From positions 1-33,754 of the forward strand of contig CAJFPU010000009.1 of assembly GCA_904418825.1 (NCBI GenBank): DNA of 33,754 bases. Reading direction: 5' to 3'. Under the pieces are notes generated by a model. It was not told the DNA's origin. It saw nothing but the letters and a program-made list of their open reading frames with translations, and did not search any database. Made by a program: the position numbers and the translations under genes. Source of the DNA: an uncultured Romboutsia sp. (lineage in GTDB: Bacteria; Bacillota; Clostridia; Peptostreptococcales; Peptostreptococcaceae). Below, in pieces: positions 1 to 8,356 of this stretch (positions are counted from its first letter, which is position 1; the number at the start of each line of letters is the position of its first letter).

Positions 1-486
1 TACACTCAATTTGATAAAAAAATAGATGGAGAATTGGCAATGCACTTAATGAGTGTACAAGCTATAAAAGGTGTAGAAATAGGTATAGGATTTGATGTAG
101 CAAGTAATCCTGGTTCTTTTGTTATGGATGAAATATATTATGATAGTCAAAATGGAATAAAAAGAAAAACTAATAAATTAGGTGGTATAGAAGGTGGAAT
201 GACAACTGGAGAAGAAGTCATTATAAGATGTGCAATGAAACCTATTCCAACTTTATATAAACCACTTAAATCTGTAAATATAAATACATTAGAAAGTTTC
301 AGTGCTAGTATAGAGCGTTCAGATAATTGTGCTGTACCAGCATGTAGTGTAGTTTGTGAAAATGTAGTTGCATTTGTTATATGTAAATACTTCTTAGATA
401 AAATAGGTGGAGATAATTTAAATGATTTAAAATCAAACTATAATTCATATATAAAAAGGTTAGGTGATAGAGGATGGAAAAAATAA
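1..486 (+). CDS. aroC: Chorismate synthase, C-terminal part (cut by window start)
   Basis: This is the last step of the shikimate pathway: 5-enolpyruvylshikimate-3-phosphate loses phosphate to give chorismate, with reduced FMN as cofactor. The frame is open from base 1, so the first ATG at position 34 is internal and the true start lies upstream. The visible 161 residues carry the family blocks AMHLMSVQAIKGVEIG, LGGIEGGMTTGE and ERSDNCAVPACSVV, all typical of the C-terminal half with its FMN and substrate contacts. About 55-60% of a usual ~360-residue enzyme is missing to the left. The stop overlaps the start of aroB by 13 bases, so the two are translationally coupled in one operon. Confidence 0.95.
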   Translation, partial: YTQFDKKIDGELAMHLMSVQAIKGVEIGIGFDVASNPGSFVMDEIYYDSQNGIKRKTNKLGGIEGGMTTGEEVIIRCAMKPIPTLYKPLKSVNINTLESFSASIERSDNCAVPACSVVCENVVAFVICKYFLDKIGGDNLNDLKSNYNSYIKRLGDRGWKK

Positions 487-1613
487 TAAATGATGTTTGT
501 AATATAGTAATAGATAATAGCTATAAAAATTTTATGCCATCAGTTTATGAATTTAATAATAAGGATATTGAAGATTTATCTAAAATTAATATAAATGAAA
601 TATATGATGAAGTGTTAATTATAAGTGATGAAAATGTATATAATCATCAAATTGATAACTTTATAAATAATATAAAAGCAAAGATAGTATATGAATATAT
701 AGTTTTAGCAGGAGAAGATTCAAAATCATTATCAGTATATGAAGAAATAATTAAGTATTGTATAAAAATAAATTTATCTAGAAAATCACTAATCATAGCA
801 TTAGGTGGTGGAGTAGTAGGTGATTTAGCAGGTTTTGTAGCATCTACATATATGAGAGGAATTGACGTTTGTCAAATACCAACAAGTTTACTATCACAAG
901 TAGACTCATCAGTTGGAGGTAAAACAGGTATAAATATAGGTAATTTTAAAAATATAATAGGAACTTTTTATCAGCCTAAGTTTACTTATGTAAATATAGA
1001 TGCTTTAAAAACATTGCCCAATAAAGAATTTATATCAGGAATGGCAGAAGTTATAAAATACAGTATAATATATGATTATGACTTTTTAGATTATTTAATA
1101 AATAATAGTGAAAATATTTTAAATAAAGATAATGAAACACTACATTATGTTGTTAGAAAGTGTATAGAAATAAAAGCAGATATAGTTTCTAAAGATGAAA
1201 AAGAAAGTGGACTTAGAAAAATATTAAATTTTGGTCATACATTTGGGCATGGAGTTGAAAAACTTTGCAAAATAAGTCATGGTGAAGCTGTAAGTATTGG
1301 TATGAATATGGCATTTAAATTATCACTAGAAAAAGGATATATAGATAAAAGCTATTATGATAAGTATATAAAAGTATGTGAGAAATTTAATTTACCTTTA
1401 AAGTTTAATATATCATTATATGAAGATGAAATCACTGAAGAAATTAAAGTAAATATAAACAAAGAAATACTTGAAATAATGAAAAATGATAAAAAAAATA
1501 GCTTTGGAAAAATTAATCTAATATTACCAATAGGCTTTGGTAAAGTTAAAATTATAAATGACATAGATGAAGATAAAATATTAAATATAATAAAGGGGGT
1601 AAATAATGCTTAG
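474..1613 (+). CDS. aroB: 3-dehydroquinate synthase
   Basis: The enzyme cyclises DAHP to 3-dehydroquinate using NAD+ and a divalent metal, the second step of the shikimate pathway in the cytosol. The 379-residue protein shows the NAD-binding run GGGVVGDLAGFVAS and a metal site read as Glu192 (in MAEVIKYS), His255 (in GHTFGH) and His269 (in SHGEAV), matching the family's Glu/His/His triad. The ATG lies inside the end of aroC, with an AGGTG about 10 bases before it. The gene overlaps aroA by 8 bases at its other end. The order aroC-aroB-aroA in one overlapping unit means the three proteins are made together. The length is slightly above the usual 340-365, due to a longer N-terminus and C-terminal tail. 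Confidence 0.95.
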   Translation: MEKIINDVCNIVIDNSYKNFMPSVYEFNNKDIEDLSKININEIYDEVLIISDENVYNHQIDNFINNIKAKIVYEYIVLAGEDSKSLSVYEEIIKYCIKINLSRKSLIIALGGGVVGDLAGFVASTYMRGIDVCQIPTSLLSQVDSSVGGKTGINIGNFKNIIGTFYQPKFTYVNIDALKTLPNKEFISGMAEVIKYSIIYDYDFLDYLINNSENILNKDNETLHYVVRKCIEIKADIVSKDEKESGLRKILNFGHTFGHGVEKLCKISHGEAVSIGMNMAFKLSLEKGYIDKSYYDKYIKVCEKFNLPLKFNISLYEDEITEEIKVNINKEILEIMKNDKKNSFGKINLILPIGFGKVKIINDIDEDKILNIIKGVNNA

Positions 1614-2865
1614 AGGAAGCTTCGAACTTATAGGAGATAAATCCATATCTCATAGAGCGGTGATGTTTTCTTCTATATCTAAAGGACATAATAAAATAAG
1701 CAATTTCCTAATGGGAGAAGATTGTTTAAGTACAATATCCTGCTTTAGAAAAATGGGTGTAGATATACAAATAGATGGTAAGGATGTATATGTTAAAGGA
1801 AATGGGTTATACGGATTAAAAAGACCAAAAGAAATATTAGACGTAGGAAATTCAGGAACTACGATAAGGCTTATGATGGGAATACTAGCAGGAAATAAAT
1901 TTAATGCAACTTTAATTGGAGATAATTCTATAGCTAAAAGACCTATGAAAAGAGTAACAGATCCATTAAGACTTATGGGGTGTAATATAGAAGGAAATGA
2001 TGATGCTAATTATACACCTATAAAAATATATGGTGGAAATTTAAAAGCTATAGATTATCATATGCCTGTTGCATCAGCTCAAGTAAAATCTGCTTTAATA
2101 CTTGCTAGTCTTTATGCAAATGATACTAGCTTTATATATGAAAAGATAAAAAGTAGAAATCATACAGAAATAATGTTAAAGTCATTTGGTGCAGATATAA
2201 ATGTAGAAAATTTAAAAATAAGTGTAAATCCAGTAAATGAGCTATTTAGCCAAGATATATATGTACCTGGGGATATATCATCAGCAGCATTTATAATAGT
2301 TTCAGCACTAATAACTGAAGGTTCAGAAGTTGTTATAAAAAATGTAGGCCTAAATGAAACTAGAACTGGAATAATAGATGTAGTTAAAAATATGAACGGA
2401 AATATAGAAATAATAAATGAAAGATTAGTTGGTGGAGAATTAGTAGGTGATTTATTAGTTAAATATACTAAAGATTTATGTGCAACTACAATAGATAAGA
2501 ATATAATTCCAAGATTAATAGATGAAATTCCAGTAATAGCTATACTTGCTACACAAGCTGAAGGTACTACTATAATAAAGGATGCACAGGAGCTTAAAGT
2601 AAAAGAAAGTAATAGAATAAAGGCAATGGTAGAGAATCTAAAAATATTAAGTGCTGATATAGAAGAATTAGAAGATGGAATGATTATAAAAGGAAAAAAT
2701 AAATTAAATGGTGGAAAAATAGAAACATTTAAAGATCATAGAATAGCAATGGCATTTTCAACTTTAAATTTAATATGTGATGAAAAAATAATATTAGATG
2801 ATGAAAATTGTATAAACGTATCATTTCCAGGATATTTTGATCTTATAAAAAAATTAACAATATAA
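1606..2865 (+). CDS. aroA: 3-phosphoshikimate 1-carboxyvinyltransferase (EPSP synthase)
   Basis: This enzyme joins phosphoenolpyruvate to shikimate-3-phosphate to make EPSP. Visible motifs in the 419 residues are GDKSISHRA near the N-terminus (Lys12, Ser13), GNSGTTIRLM, the catalytic aspartate region LIDEIPV (Asp306), KESNRIKAM and DHRIAMAF. The start at 1606 is firm: an in-frame TAA sits at 1600-1602 and a GGGGG ribosome site precedes it inside the end of aroB. This leaves an N-terminus some 10 residues shorter than in many homologues, so the first beta strand is trimmed, but the catalytic lysine is kept. It is the last gene of the aro unit visible here; no strong GC-rich terminator follows. 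Confidence 0.95.
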   Translation: MLRGSFELIGDKSISHRAVMFSSISKGHNKISNFLMGEDCLSTISCFRKMGVDIQIDGKDVYVKGNGLYGLKRPKEILDVGNSGTTIRLMMGILAGNKFNATLIGDNSIAKRPMKRVTDPLRLMGCNIEGNDDANYTPIKIYGGNLKAIDYHMPVASAQVKSALILASLYANDTSFIYEKIKSRNHTEIMLKSFGADINVENLKISVNPVNELFSQDIYVPGDISSAAFIIVSALITEGSEVVIKNVGLNETRTGIIDVVKNMNGNIEIINERLVGGELVGDLLVKYTKDLCATTIDKNIIPRLIDEIPVIAILATQAEGTTIIKDAQELKVKESNRIKAMVENLKILSADIEELEDGMIIKGKNKLNGGKIETFKDHRIAMAFSTLNLICDEKIILDDENCINVSFPGYFDLIKKLTI

Positions 2866-2969
2866 TAGTATATTATAAAATATATAAAGTATAAAAATAG
2901 ATTAAAGTTAACAAAATAAAATGGTAATATTCTTGATAATTATATTGAATTATAAAGAATATATATAAT

Positions 2970-2997
2970 ATTTTATTAGTTAAAAGACTAATAAAAT
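2970..2997. repeat. Perfect 11-bp inverted repeat after aroA
   Basis: Bases 2970-2980 pair fully with 2987-2997 around a 6-base loop. The stem is almost all A/T and no T run follows, so it is a weak terminator at best. It lies about 105 bases after the aroA stop and just upstream of the pduL promoter. It may help end the aro transcript or be a chance AT-rich palindrome. Confidence 0.3.
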
Positions 2998-3000
2998 CAT

Positions 3001-3029
3001 TTGATTTATTGTTAAATATTATATATAAT
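3001..3029 (+). promoter_or_regulatory. Promoter of pduL, sigma-A type
   Basis: TTGATT at 3001-3006 and TATAAT at 3024-3029 are 17 bases apart, placing transcription start near 3036 and leaving a 30-base leader with the ribosome site AGGAGG at 3052-3057. The match is by eye to the housekeeping consensus; the -35 box differs at two positions. Confidence 0.55.
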
Positions 3030-3065
3030 GTATCATGTATACAAAATAACTAGGAGGAATTTAAC

Positions 3066-3635
3066 ATGAAATTACCAATAGCATTATCTAATAGACACGT
3101 TCACTTAAGCCAAGCAGATATAGAAACGTTATTTGGTGCAGGACATGAGTTAACTCATTTTAAACCATTATCTCAACCAGGACAATATGCTTGTGAAGAA
3201 AAAGTTGATTTAGTAGGACCTAAAGGTACTATAAAAGGAGTTAGAGTTTTAGGACCAGCTAGACCTAGTACACAAGTTGAAATATCTTTAGCAGATGGAT
3301 TTGCTTTAGGAATAAAAGCTCCAATAAAAGAATCTGGTGATATAGCAGGAACTCCAGGTGTTAAATTAGTAGGACCAGCAGGAGAAGTAGAATTATCAGA
3401 AGGTGTTATAGTTGCTTCTAGACATATACACATGAGCTTAGAAGATGCAGCTAGATTTGGTGTAGAGGATAAGCAAATAGTAAAAGTTAGAACTTTTGGA
3501 CCAAGAGCAGTAGTATTTGAAAACGTATTAGTAAGAGCTAATGCTAACTTTGCATTAGAAATGCATGTAGACGTTGAGGAAGGAAACGCTGCAGGTGTAA
3601 GAAATGGTGAAGAAGTAGAATTAATAGCTGAATAA
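3066..3635 (+). CDS. pduL: Phosphate propanoyltransferase / phosphotransacylase PduL
   Basis: PduL enzymes move an acyl group between CoA and phosphate (acetyl-CoA or propanoyl-CoA to the acyl phosphate) and are unrelated in fold to Pta. The 189-residue protein has two tandem barrel halves, each opening with a zinc-ligand histidine pair: RHVHLS (His11, His13) and RHIHMS (His120, His122). A further histidine sits at EMHVD (His167). It begins directly at the first barrel, without the N-terminal extension that sends microcompartment PduLs into shells, and no shell genes are nearby, so it is probably free in the cytosol. A strong AGGAGG site and use of C-ending codons such as AAC and CAC suggest good expression. 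Its closeness to PFOR suggests acetyl phosphate formation from PFOR-made acetyl-CoA (inference). Confidence 0.92.
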   Translation: MKLPIALSNRHVHLSQADIETLFGAGHELTHFKPLSQPGQYACEEKVDLVGPKGTIKGVRVLGPARPSTQVEISLADGFALGIKAPIKESGDIAGTPGVKLVGPAGEVELSEGVIVASRHIHMSLEDAARFGVEDKQIVKVRTFGPRAVVFENVLVRANANFALEMHVDVEEGNAAGVRNGEEVELIAE

Positions 3636-3642
3636 CTATATA

Positions 3643-3679
3643 AATAAAAGAACGGATTGTAAAATCCGTTCTTTTATTT
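3643..3679. terminator. Bidirectional terminator between pduL and the HxlR gene
   Basis: A 13-bp perfect stem (3646-3658 with 3663-3675, loop GTAA), extendable by A/T pairs, has T runs on both strands. It serves pduL on the plus strand and the convergent regulator on the minus strand, whose stop codon lies within the right arm. Confidence 0.85.
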
Positions 3680-4036
3680 TGCAAAGTTTTTTTCATATTC
3701 AATTCCGTAATCATACATTTGTTCAAGTAAAGGTATCATTTTTTTACCCAGATCAGTTAAGCTATATTCAACTTTAGGTGGAACAACAGGAAAAACTTCT
3801 CTATGTATAAGTCCATCTTCTTCTAAACTTCTAAGTTGATTAGTTAGCATTTTTTGTGTAACATCAGGTAATTTTCTTTTTATTTCACTAAATCTAAGCT
3901 CTCCACTACTTAAATACCAAAGGATAAGTATTTTCCACTTACCAGAAACTAATCTATGAAATAAAGTCATAGGACATGTTTCATATTTTAAACAACGTTT
4001 TGACATATGACATTTACTATGAGAATTTAAGACCAT
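3674..4036 (-). CDS. HxlR-family winged-helix transcriptional regulator
   Basis: HxlR/MarR-like dimeric repressors such as YodB and HypR sense electrophiles or oxidants through a conserved cysteine and bind AT-rich palindromes. The 120-residue protein has the family pattern: the early Cys-Pro before the first helix (ETCPMTLFHRLVSGKWK), the recognition region RFSEIKRKLPDVTQKMLTNQL and the wing with PPKVEYSLTDLGKKM. The start is taken at ATG 4034-4036, since AGGTG lies 7 bases before it; an upstream in-frame GTG at 4051 would put this ribosome site inside the gene. Operator-like inverted repeats lie about 70-95 bases upstream, pointing to autoregulation. Its target is unclear, because the DNA on the far side holds only a gene remnant. 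Confidence 0.88.
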   Translation of the reverse strand: MVLNSHSKCHMSKRCLKYETCPMTLFHRLVSGKWKILILWYLSSGELRFSEIKRKLPDVTQKMLTNQLRSLEEDGLIHREVFPVVPPKVEYSLTDLGKKMIPLLEQMYDYGIEYEKNFAK

Positions 4037-4103
4037 GTGTAGACACCTCACATTTTTATTTTATAAAGCTAGTATATCATAAGTTTGGTATATAAAACCA
4101 TAT

Positions 4104-4132
4104 ATAGTATATAAAAGTATACTATGTATACT
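4104..4132. promoter_or_regulatory. Overlapping inverted repeats, likely HxlR operator
   Basis: ATAGTATA at 4104-4111 pairs with TATACTAT at 4118-4125 across 6 bases, and AGTATA at 4116-4121 pairs with TATACT at 4127-4132 across 5 bases, so three half-sites of one motif overlap. HxlR regulators such as YodB use similar TACT/AGTA palindromes (family knowledge). The site is upstream of the regulator on its own strand and could also serve a plus-strand promoter that read into the now decayed region. Confidence 0.5.
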
Positions 4133-4333
4133 CTAAGTTTCTACATATAAAAAAAGTGCCTACTTGTTAAAATTGAATCAAAGATATATTATTAATTTGT
4201 AAATTATAGTAAATAATATGCTGTTCTTTTATTAAAAACAAATATTACTATAAAATAAGCTTATATAAATAACATAATATGGTAAATAAAAGTGTAAATA
4301 TATAAAGAAAAAGCTATAAAAGGAGAAGTTGTA
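4133..4333. other. Gene-poor region between HxlR operator and deoC remnant
   Basis: No open frame with a ribosome site is seen. The stretch is very AT-rich and contains no strong hairpin. It presumably holds the promoter that once drove the deoC remnant; I cannot place a convincing -35/-10 pair. Confidence 0.4.
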
Positions 4334-4405
4334 ATGAACAAAAAAATAGCTAGTATAATAGATCATACATTATTAAAAGTTACAGCAATTAAAGAAGGCT
4401 ATTAA
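4334..4405 (+). pseudogene. deoC: Remnant of deoxyribose-phosphate aldolase (first 23 codons)
   Basis: An AGGAG at 4321-4325 precedes ATG 4334, which opens a 23-codon frame ending in TAA. Its residues IASIIDHTLLK are the characteristic N-terminus of DeoC aldolases, in which the DHTLLK block begins the first barrel strand. After about 18 residues the similarity stops and no continuation of DeoC is seen in any frame of the following 300 bases. I read this as a deletion remnant that kept its translation signals. A genuine small peptide is possible but less likely. Confidence 0.65.
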
Positions 4406-4714
4406 TATTAATTAAAATTTAATGCTTAAGTAATAAATTTATGGGTATTTAATATATATATATATGTTAGATTTAAAAATAATTGAAATTATAAAATAAA
4501 AAGTAGAATTAAATTAGCTTACATTATTGTTTATACTCAATAATAAAGAAGGAGTCTATAAAAAATAGTAGAATACCTTCTTTATTATGTGAATTATAAC
4601 ATAATATTTATATGTATATGAAATTACATTAATTTATAGTGTATTCATTATACATTATAGCTTGACATTTAATATTGAAACTACATAGGAGTAATATTAA
4701 GGAGGATACACATT
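4406..4714. other. AT-rich leader region upstream of PFOR
   Basis: No gene is visible. It holds a short TA repeat near 4455, the hairpin at 4541-4587 described separately, and a TTGACA hexamer at 4662-4667 without a good -10 box at normal spacing. A strong AAGGAGG at 4699-4705 precedes the PFOR start at 4715. A promoter for PFOR must lie here or just upstream, but I cannot fix it. Confidence 0.4.
4541..4587 (+). repeat. 12-bp perfect hairpin in the PFOR upstream region
   Basis: TAATAAAGAAGG at 4541-4552 pairs with CCTTCTTTATTA at 4576-4587; the 23-base loop can form an inner TCTA/TAGA pair. No T run follows outside the stem, so it is not a classic terminator. It may be a terminator left from the lost deoC gene or a leader structure of the PFOR mRNA. 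Confidence 0.4.
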
Positions 4715-7700
4715 ATGGCTAAATTCATGAAAACAGTTGATGGAAATACAGCTGCTGCACACGTTGCATATGCATTTACTGACGTAGCTGCTATATTCCC
4801 TATAACACCATCATCTACAATGGCAGAAGTAGTTGATGAATGGGCAGCTCAAGGAAGAAAAAATATATTTGGACAAAAAGTTAATGTTGTAGAAATGCAA
4901 TCAGAAGCTGGTGCTGCTGGAGCATTTCATGGTTCATTACAAGCAGGTGCTTTAACAACAACATTTACTGCATCTCAAGGTTTATTATTAATGTTACCAA
5001 ACATGTATAAGGTTGCAGGAGGATTACTTCCAGGTGTATTCCACGTAAGTGCTCGTGCTCTTGCATCTCAAGCATTATCTATATTTGGTGACCATCAAGA
5101 TGTTATGGCAGCAAGACAAACTGGATGTGTATTATTAGCTTCAGGTTCTGTTCAAGAAGTTGCTGATATAGCACCAGTTGCACATTTAGCTGCAATAGAA
5201 GGTAAATTACCTTTCATACATTTCTTCGATGGATTTAGAACATCACATGAAATACAAAAAGTAGAATTATTAGAATATGATGATTATGCTTCATTATTAA
5301 ACATGGAAGCTGTTAAAGAATTCAGAGATAAATCATTATCTCCAAACCACCCAGTAACTCGTGGTACAGCTCAAAATGATGATATATACTTCCAAACAAG
5401 AGAAGCATCAAATAAATATTATCAAAATATAATACCTGTAGTAGAAAAATACATGGCTAAAATGTCTGAATTAACAGGAAGAGAACATGGATTATTCAAT
5501 TACTATGGAGATGAAAATGCAAAGAATATAATAGTAGCTATGGGATCTGTTACAGAAACTATAGAAGAAACTATAGATTTCTTAAATGCTAAAGGTGGAA
5601 GCTATGGTTTAGTTAAAGTTCATTTATATAGACCATTCTCAAATGAACATTTATTAAAAACTATACCACAATCAGCTGAAAGAATATGTGTACTTGATAG
5701 AACTAAAGAACCAGGTTCAACAGGTGAGCCATTATACTTAGATGTACGTAATGCATTCTTTGATATGGAAAAATCACCAATGATAATAGGTGGAAGATAC
5801 GGATTAGGTTCAAAAGATGTTACTCCTACTGATATAAAAACTGTATTTGATAACTTAACATCAGAAAAACCTAAAAACAACTTTACATTAGGTATAGTTG
5901 ATGATGTAACTAATACATCTTTAGAAACAACAGAAAACATAAAGATAGCTACACCAGGAACTGTAAGATGTAAGTTCTGGGGATTAGGATCTGACGGTAC
6001 AGTTGGAGCTAATAAGCAAGCTATAAAAATAATAGGAGATAACACAGATAAGTATGCTCAAGCTTACTTTGCATATGACTCTAAAAAATCTGGTGGTATA
6101 ACAATGTCTCACTTAAGATTTGGAGATACTCCTATAAGAGCTACTTACTTAATAGATGAAGCTGATTATATAGCTTGTCACAACCAATCATATGTTAATC
6201 AATATGATTTATTAAAAGGACTAAAAGATGGTGGTACATTCGTACTTAACACTATATGGTCTCAAGAAGAGTTAGAACAACATTTACCAGCAAAAATGAA
6301 GAAATTCATAGCTGAAAATAATATAAACTTCTATACAGTTAATGCTACTAAGATAGCATCTGAAATAGGTCTTGGAAACAGAATAAATATGATAATGCAA
6401 TCAGCATTCTTCAAGTTAGCTGAAATAATACCTGAAACTGAAGCTATAGAATACTTAAAAGATTCTATAAAGAAAGCTTACGGTAAAAAAGGTGAAAAAG
6501 TTGTTAATATGAACTTTGAAGCTGTTGAAGCTGGTATGAATGCTTTAGTTAAAATAGAAGTTCCATCTAATTGGGCTAATGCTGAAGAAGTTGAAACATC
6601 TTTAGATTCAGATGAACCAGATTTTATCAAAAATATATTAAGACCTATGAATGCGCAAGAAGGTAACAGCTTACCAGTAAGTGCATTTAATGGATTAGAA
6701 GATGGTACATTCCCAGCAGGTACTGCAGCATATGAAAAGCGTGGAGTAGCAGTTAATGTTCCAGAGTGGATAACTGATAATTGTATACAATGTAACCAAT
6801 GTGCATATGTATGTCCTCATGCATGTATAAGACCAGTTTTAGTAAATGAAGAAGAAGCAAGTAATGCTCCAGAAAGCTTCAATACTAAAAAGGCTATAGG
6901 TAAAGGATTTGAAGGATTACAATATAGAATGCAAGTAAGTCCAATGGACTGTACAGGATGTGGAAACTGTGCTGATATATGTCCAGCTAAGCAAAAAGCT
7001 TTAGTTATGAAGCCTCTTGACACTCAAGAAGTAGAAATAGAAAACTGGGCATTTGCAGCTGATACTACTAAAGTTTCTCCTAAAGGAGATATAATGGCAC
7101 CAACTACAGTTAAGGGAAGTCAATTTAGACAACCACTTATAGAGTTCTCAGGAGCTTGTGCAGGATGTGGAGAAACTCCATACATCAAGTTAGTTACTCA
7201 ATTATTTGGAGATAGAATGATGATAGCAAATGCTACAGGATGTTCTTCAATATGGGGAGGATCTGCTCCATCAACTCCATACACTGTTAACCATGAAGGT
7301 AAAGGTCCATCTTGGGCAAACTCATTATTCGAAGACAATGCTGAATTTGGATACGGAATGATGTTAGCTGTTAAGCAAATAAGAAATAAAATAGCAGAAA
7401 ATATGCAAACTCTATTAACTATGGATATATGTGAAAGTGCTAAAGAAGCATTTAATGCATGGTTAGAAGTTAGAAACGATGGAGAAGCTTCTAAAGCTGC
7501 TAGCCAAAGAGTATTAGAAGTTATATCAAACACTTGTGATTGTGCAAATGAAGAAGTTAAAACTTTAATTTCTGAAATAAAAGAAAGAGCTGATTACTTA
7601 GTTAAGAGATCTCAATGGATACTTGGAGGAGATGGATGGGCTTATGACATCGGTTACGGTGGATTAGATCACGTTCTTGCTTCAGGTGAAGATGTAAACG

Positions 7701-8257
7701 TACTTGTATTTGATACAGAAATTTACTCAAATACAGGAGGTCAAGCTTCTAAATCAACTCCAGTTGCTGCAATGGCTAAGTTTGCTGCTGCTGGTAAGAG
7801 ATCTAAGAAGAAAGACTTAGGTATGATGGCTATGAGCTACGGAAACGTATATGTTGCTCAAGTTGGTATGGGTGCAGATAAGAACCAATTAATGAAGGCT
7901 ATAATAGAAGCTGAAAAGCATGATGGACCATCATTAATAATAGCTTACTCTCCATGTATATCTCATGGAATAAAAGAAGGTATGGGTAGATCTCAAGCTA
8001 ATATAGAAAAAGCTGTTAAAGCTGGATATTGGCATTTATACAGATATAACCCACAATTAAAAGCTGAAGGAAAGAATCCTTTCACTTTAGATTCTAAAGA
8101 ACCAACTGAAAGTTTCAGAGAATTCTTAATGGGTCAAGTAAGATATGCTGCAATAGCTAAGCAATTCCCAGATGTAGCTGAAGAATTATTCACTATGGCT
8201 GAAGAAAATGCTAATGAAAGATATAACAACTATAAGAGATTAGCTGAAAATTTTTAA
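4715..8257 (+). CDS. nifJ: Pyruvate:ferredoxin (flavodoxin) oxidoreductase
   Basis: The homodimeric single-chain enzyme oxidises pyruvate with CoA to acetyl-CoA and CO2 and passes electrons to ferredoxin, the central energy step in clostridia. Domains in order in 1180 residues: N-terminal pyrimidine-binding domain (about 1-250), domain II (about 260-400), the gamma-type domain (about 415-610), and a two-cluster ferredoxin domain with Cys690/693/696/700 and Cys746/749/752/756 in CxxCxxCxxxCP form. The thiamine diphosphate domain follows, with CAGCGETPY (Cys815, Cys818) for the third cluster and GDGWAYDIGYGG near 972. Length is usual for clostridial PFOR. Codon use is rich in TTC, AAC and CAC compared with neighbours, as expected of a very highly expressed gene. 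It stands alone, bounded by a strong terminator. Confidence 0.97.
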   Translation: MAKFMKTVDGNTAAAHVAYAFTDVAAIFPITPSSTMAEVVDEWAAQGRKNIFGQKVNVVEMQSEAGAAGAFHGSLQAGALTTTFTASQGLLLMLPNMYKVAGGLLPGVFHVSARALASQALSIFGDHQDVMAARQTGCVLLASGSVQEVADIAPVAHLAAIEGKLPFIHFFDGFRTSHEIQKVELLEYDDYASLLNMEAVKEFRDKSLSPNHPVTRGTAQNDDIYFQTREASNKYYQNIIPVVEKYMAKMSELTGREHGLFNYYGDENAKNIIVAMGSVTETIEETIDFLNAKGGSYGLVKVHLYRPFSNEHLLKTIPQSAERICVLDRTKEPGSTGEPLYLDVRNAFFDMEKSPMIIGGRYGLGSKDVTPTDIKTVFDNLTSEKPKNNFTLGIVDDVTNTSLETTENIKIATPGTVRCKFWGLGSDGTVGANKQAIKIIGDNTDKYAQAYFAYDSKKSGGITMSHLRFGDTPIRATYLIDEADYIACHNQSYVNQYDLLKGLKDGGTFVLNTIWSQEELEQHLPAKMKKFIAENNINFYTVNATKIASEIGLGNRINMIMQSAFFKLAEIIPETEAIEYLKDSIKKAYGKKGEKVVNMNFEAVEAGMNALVKIEVPSNWANAEEVETSLDSDEPDFIKNILRPMNAQEGNSLPVSAFNGLEDGTFPAGTAAYEKRGVAVNVPEWITDNCIQCNQCAYVCPHACIRPVLVNEEEASNAPESFNTKKAIGKGFEGLQYRMQVSPMDCTGCGNCADICPAKQKALVMKPLDTQEVEIENWAFAADTTKVSPKGDIMAPTTVKGSQFRQPLIEFSGACAGCGETPYIKLVTQLFGDRMMIANATGCSSIWGGSAPSTPYTVNHEGKGPSWANSLFEDNAEFGYGMMLAVKQIRNKIAENMQTLLTMDICESAKEAFNAWLEVRNDGEASKAASQRVLEVISNTCDCANEEVKTLISEIKERADYLVKRSQWILGGDGWAYDIGYGGLDHVLASGEDVNVLVFDTEIYSNTGGQASKSTPVAAMAKFAAAGKRSKKKDLGMMAMSYGNVYVAQVGMGADKNQLMKAIIEAEKHDGPSLIIAYSPCISHGIKEGMGRSQANIEKAVKAGYWHLYRYNPQLKAEGKNPFTLDSKEPTESFREFLMGQVRYAAIAKQFPDVAEELFTMAEENANERYNNYKRLAENF

Positions 8258-8270
8258 TTAAATATAGTTA

Positions 8271-8311
8271 AATAATAAAGGGTGGACGAATTTTGTCCAT
8301 CCTTTTATTAT
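8271..8311 (+). terminator. Terminator of the PFOR gene
   Basis: The arms 8271-8287 and 8295-8311 form a long stem with a GTGGAC/GTCCAT core (one G-T pair), a 7-base loop and a T-rich descending arm. Confidence 0.85.
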
Positions 8312-8356
8312 AAATATGATAAAATATATAGTAGCAATACTATTTGGAGGTGTTAA

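Noticed and set aside
3009-3015. TTGTTAA in the pduL promoter spacer, as half of a Rex (NADH-sensing) site.
   Set aside because: Only one half-site matches the TTGTTAA-N4-TTAACAA palindrome; the other half scores about 3 of 7. In such AT-rich DNA this is expected by chance.
4154-4171. Rex-like sequence TTGTTAA-AATT-GAATCAA.
   Set aside because: Second half matches at only 4 of 7 positions and it lies more than 500 bases before PFOR, too far to be its operator.
5620-6045. Antisense open frame of 141 codons inside the PFOR gene (also ones at 6817-7023 and 7198-7533).
   Set aside because: Mirror frames of a strongly coding gene with no ribosome site or recognisable domain.
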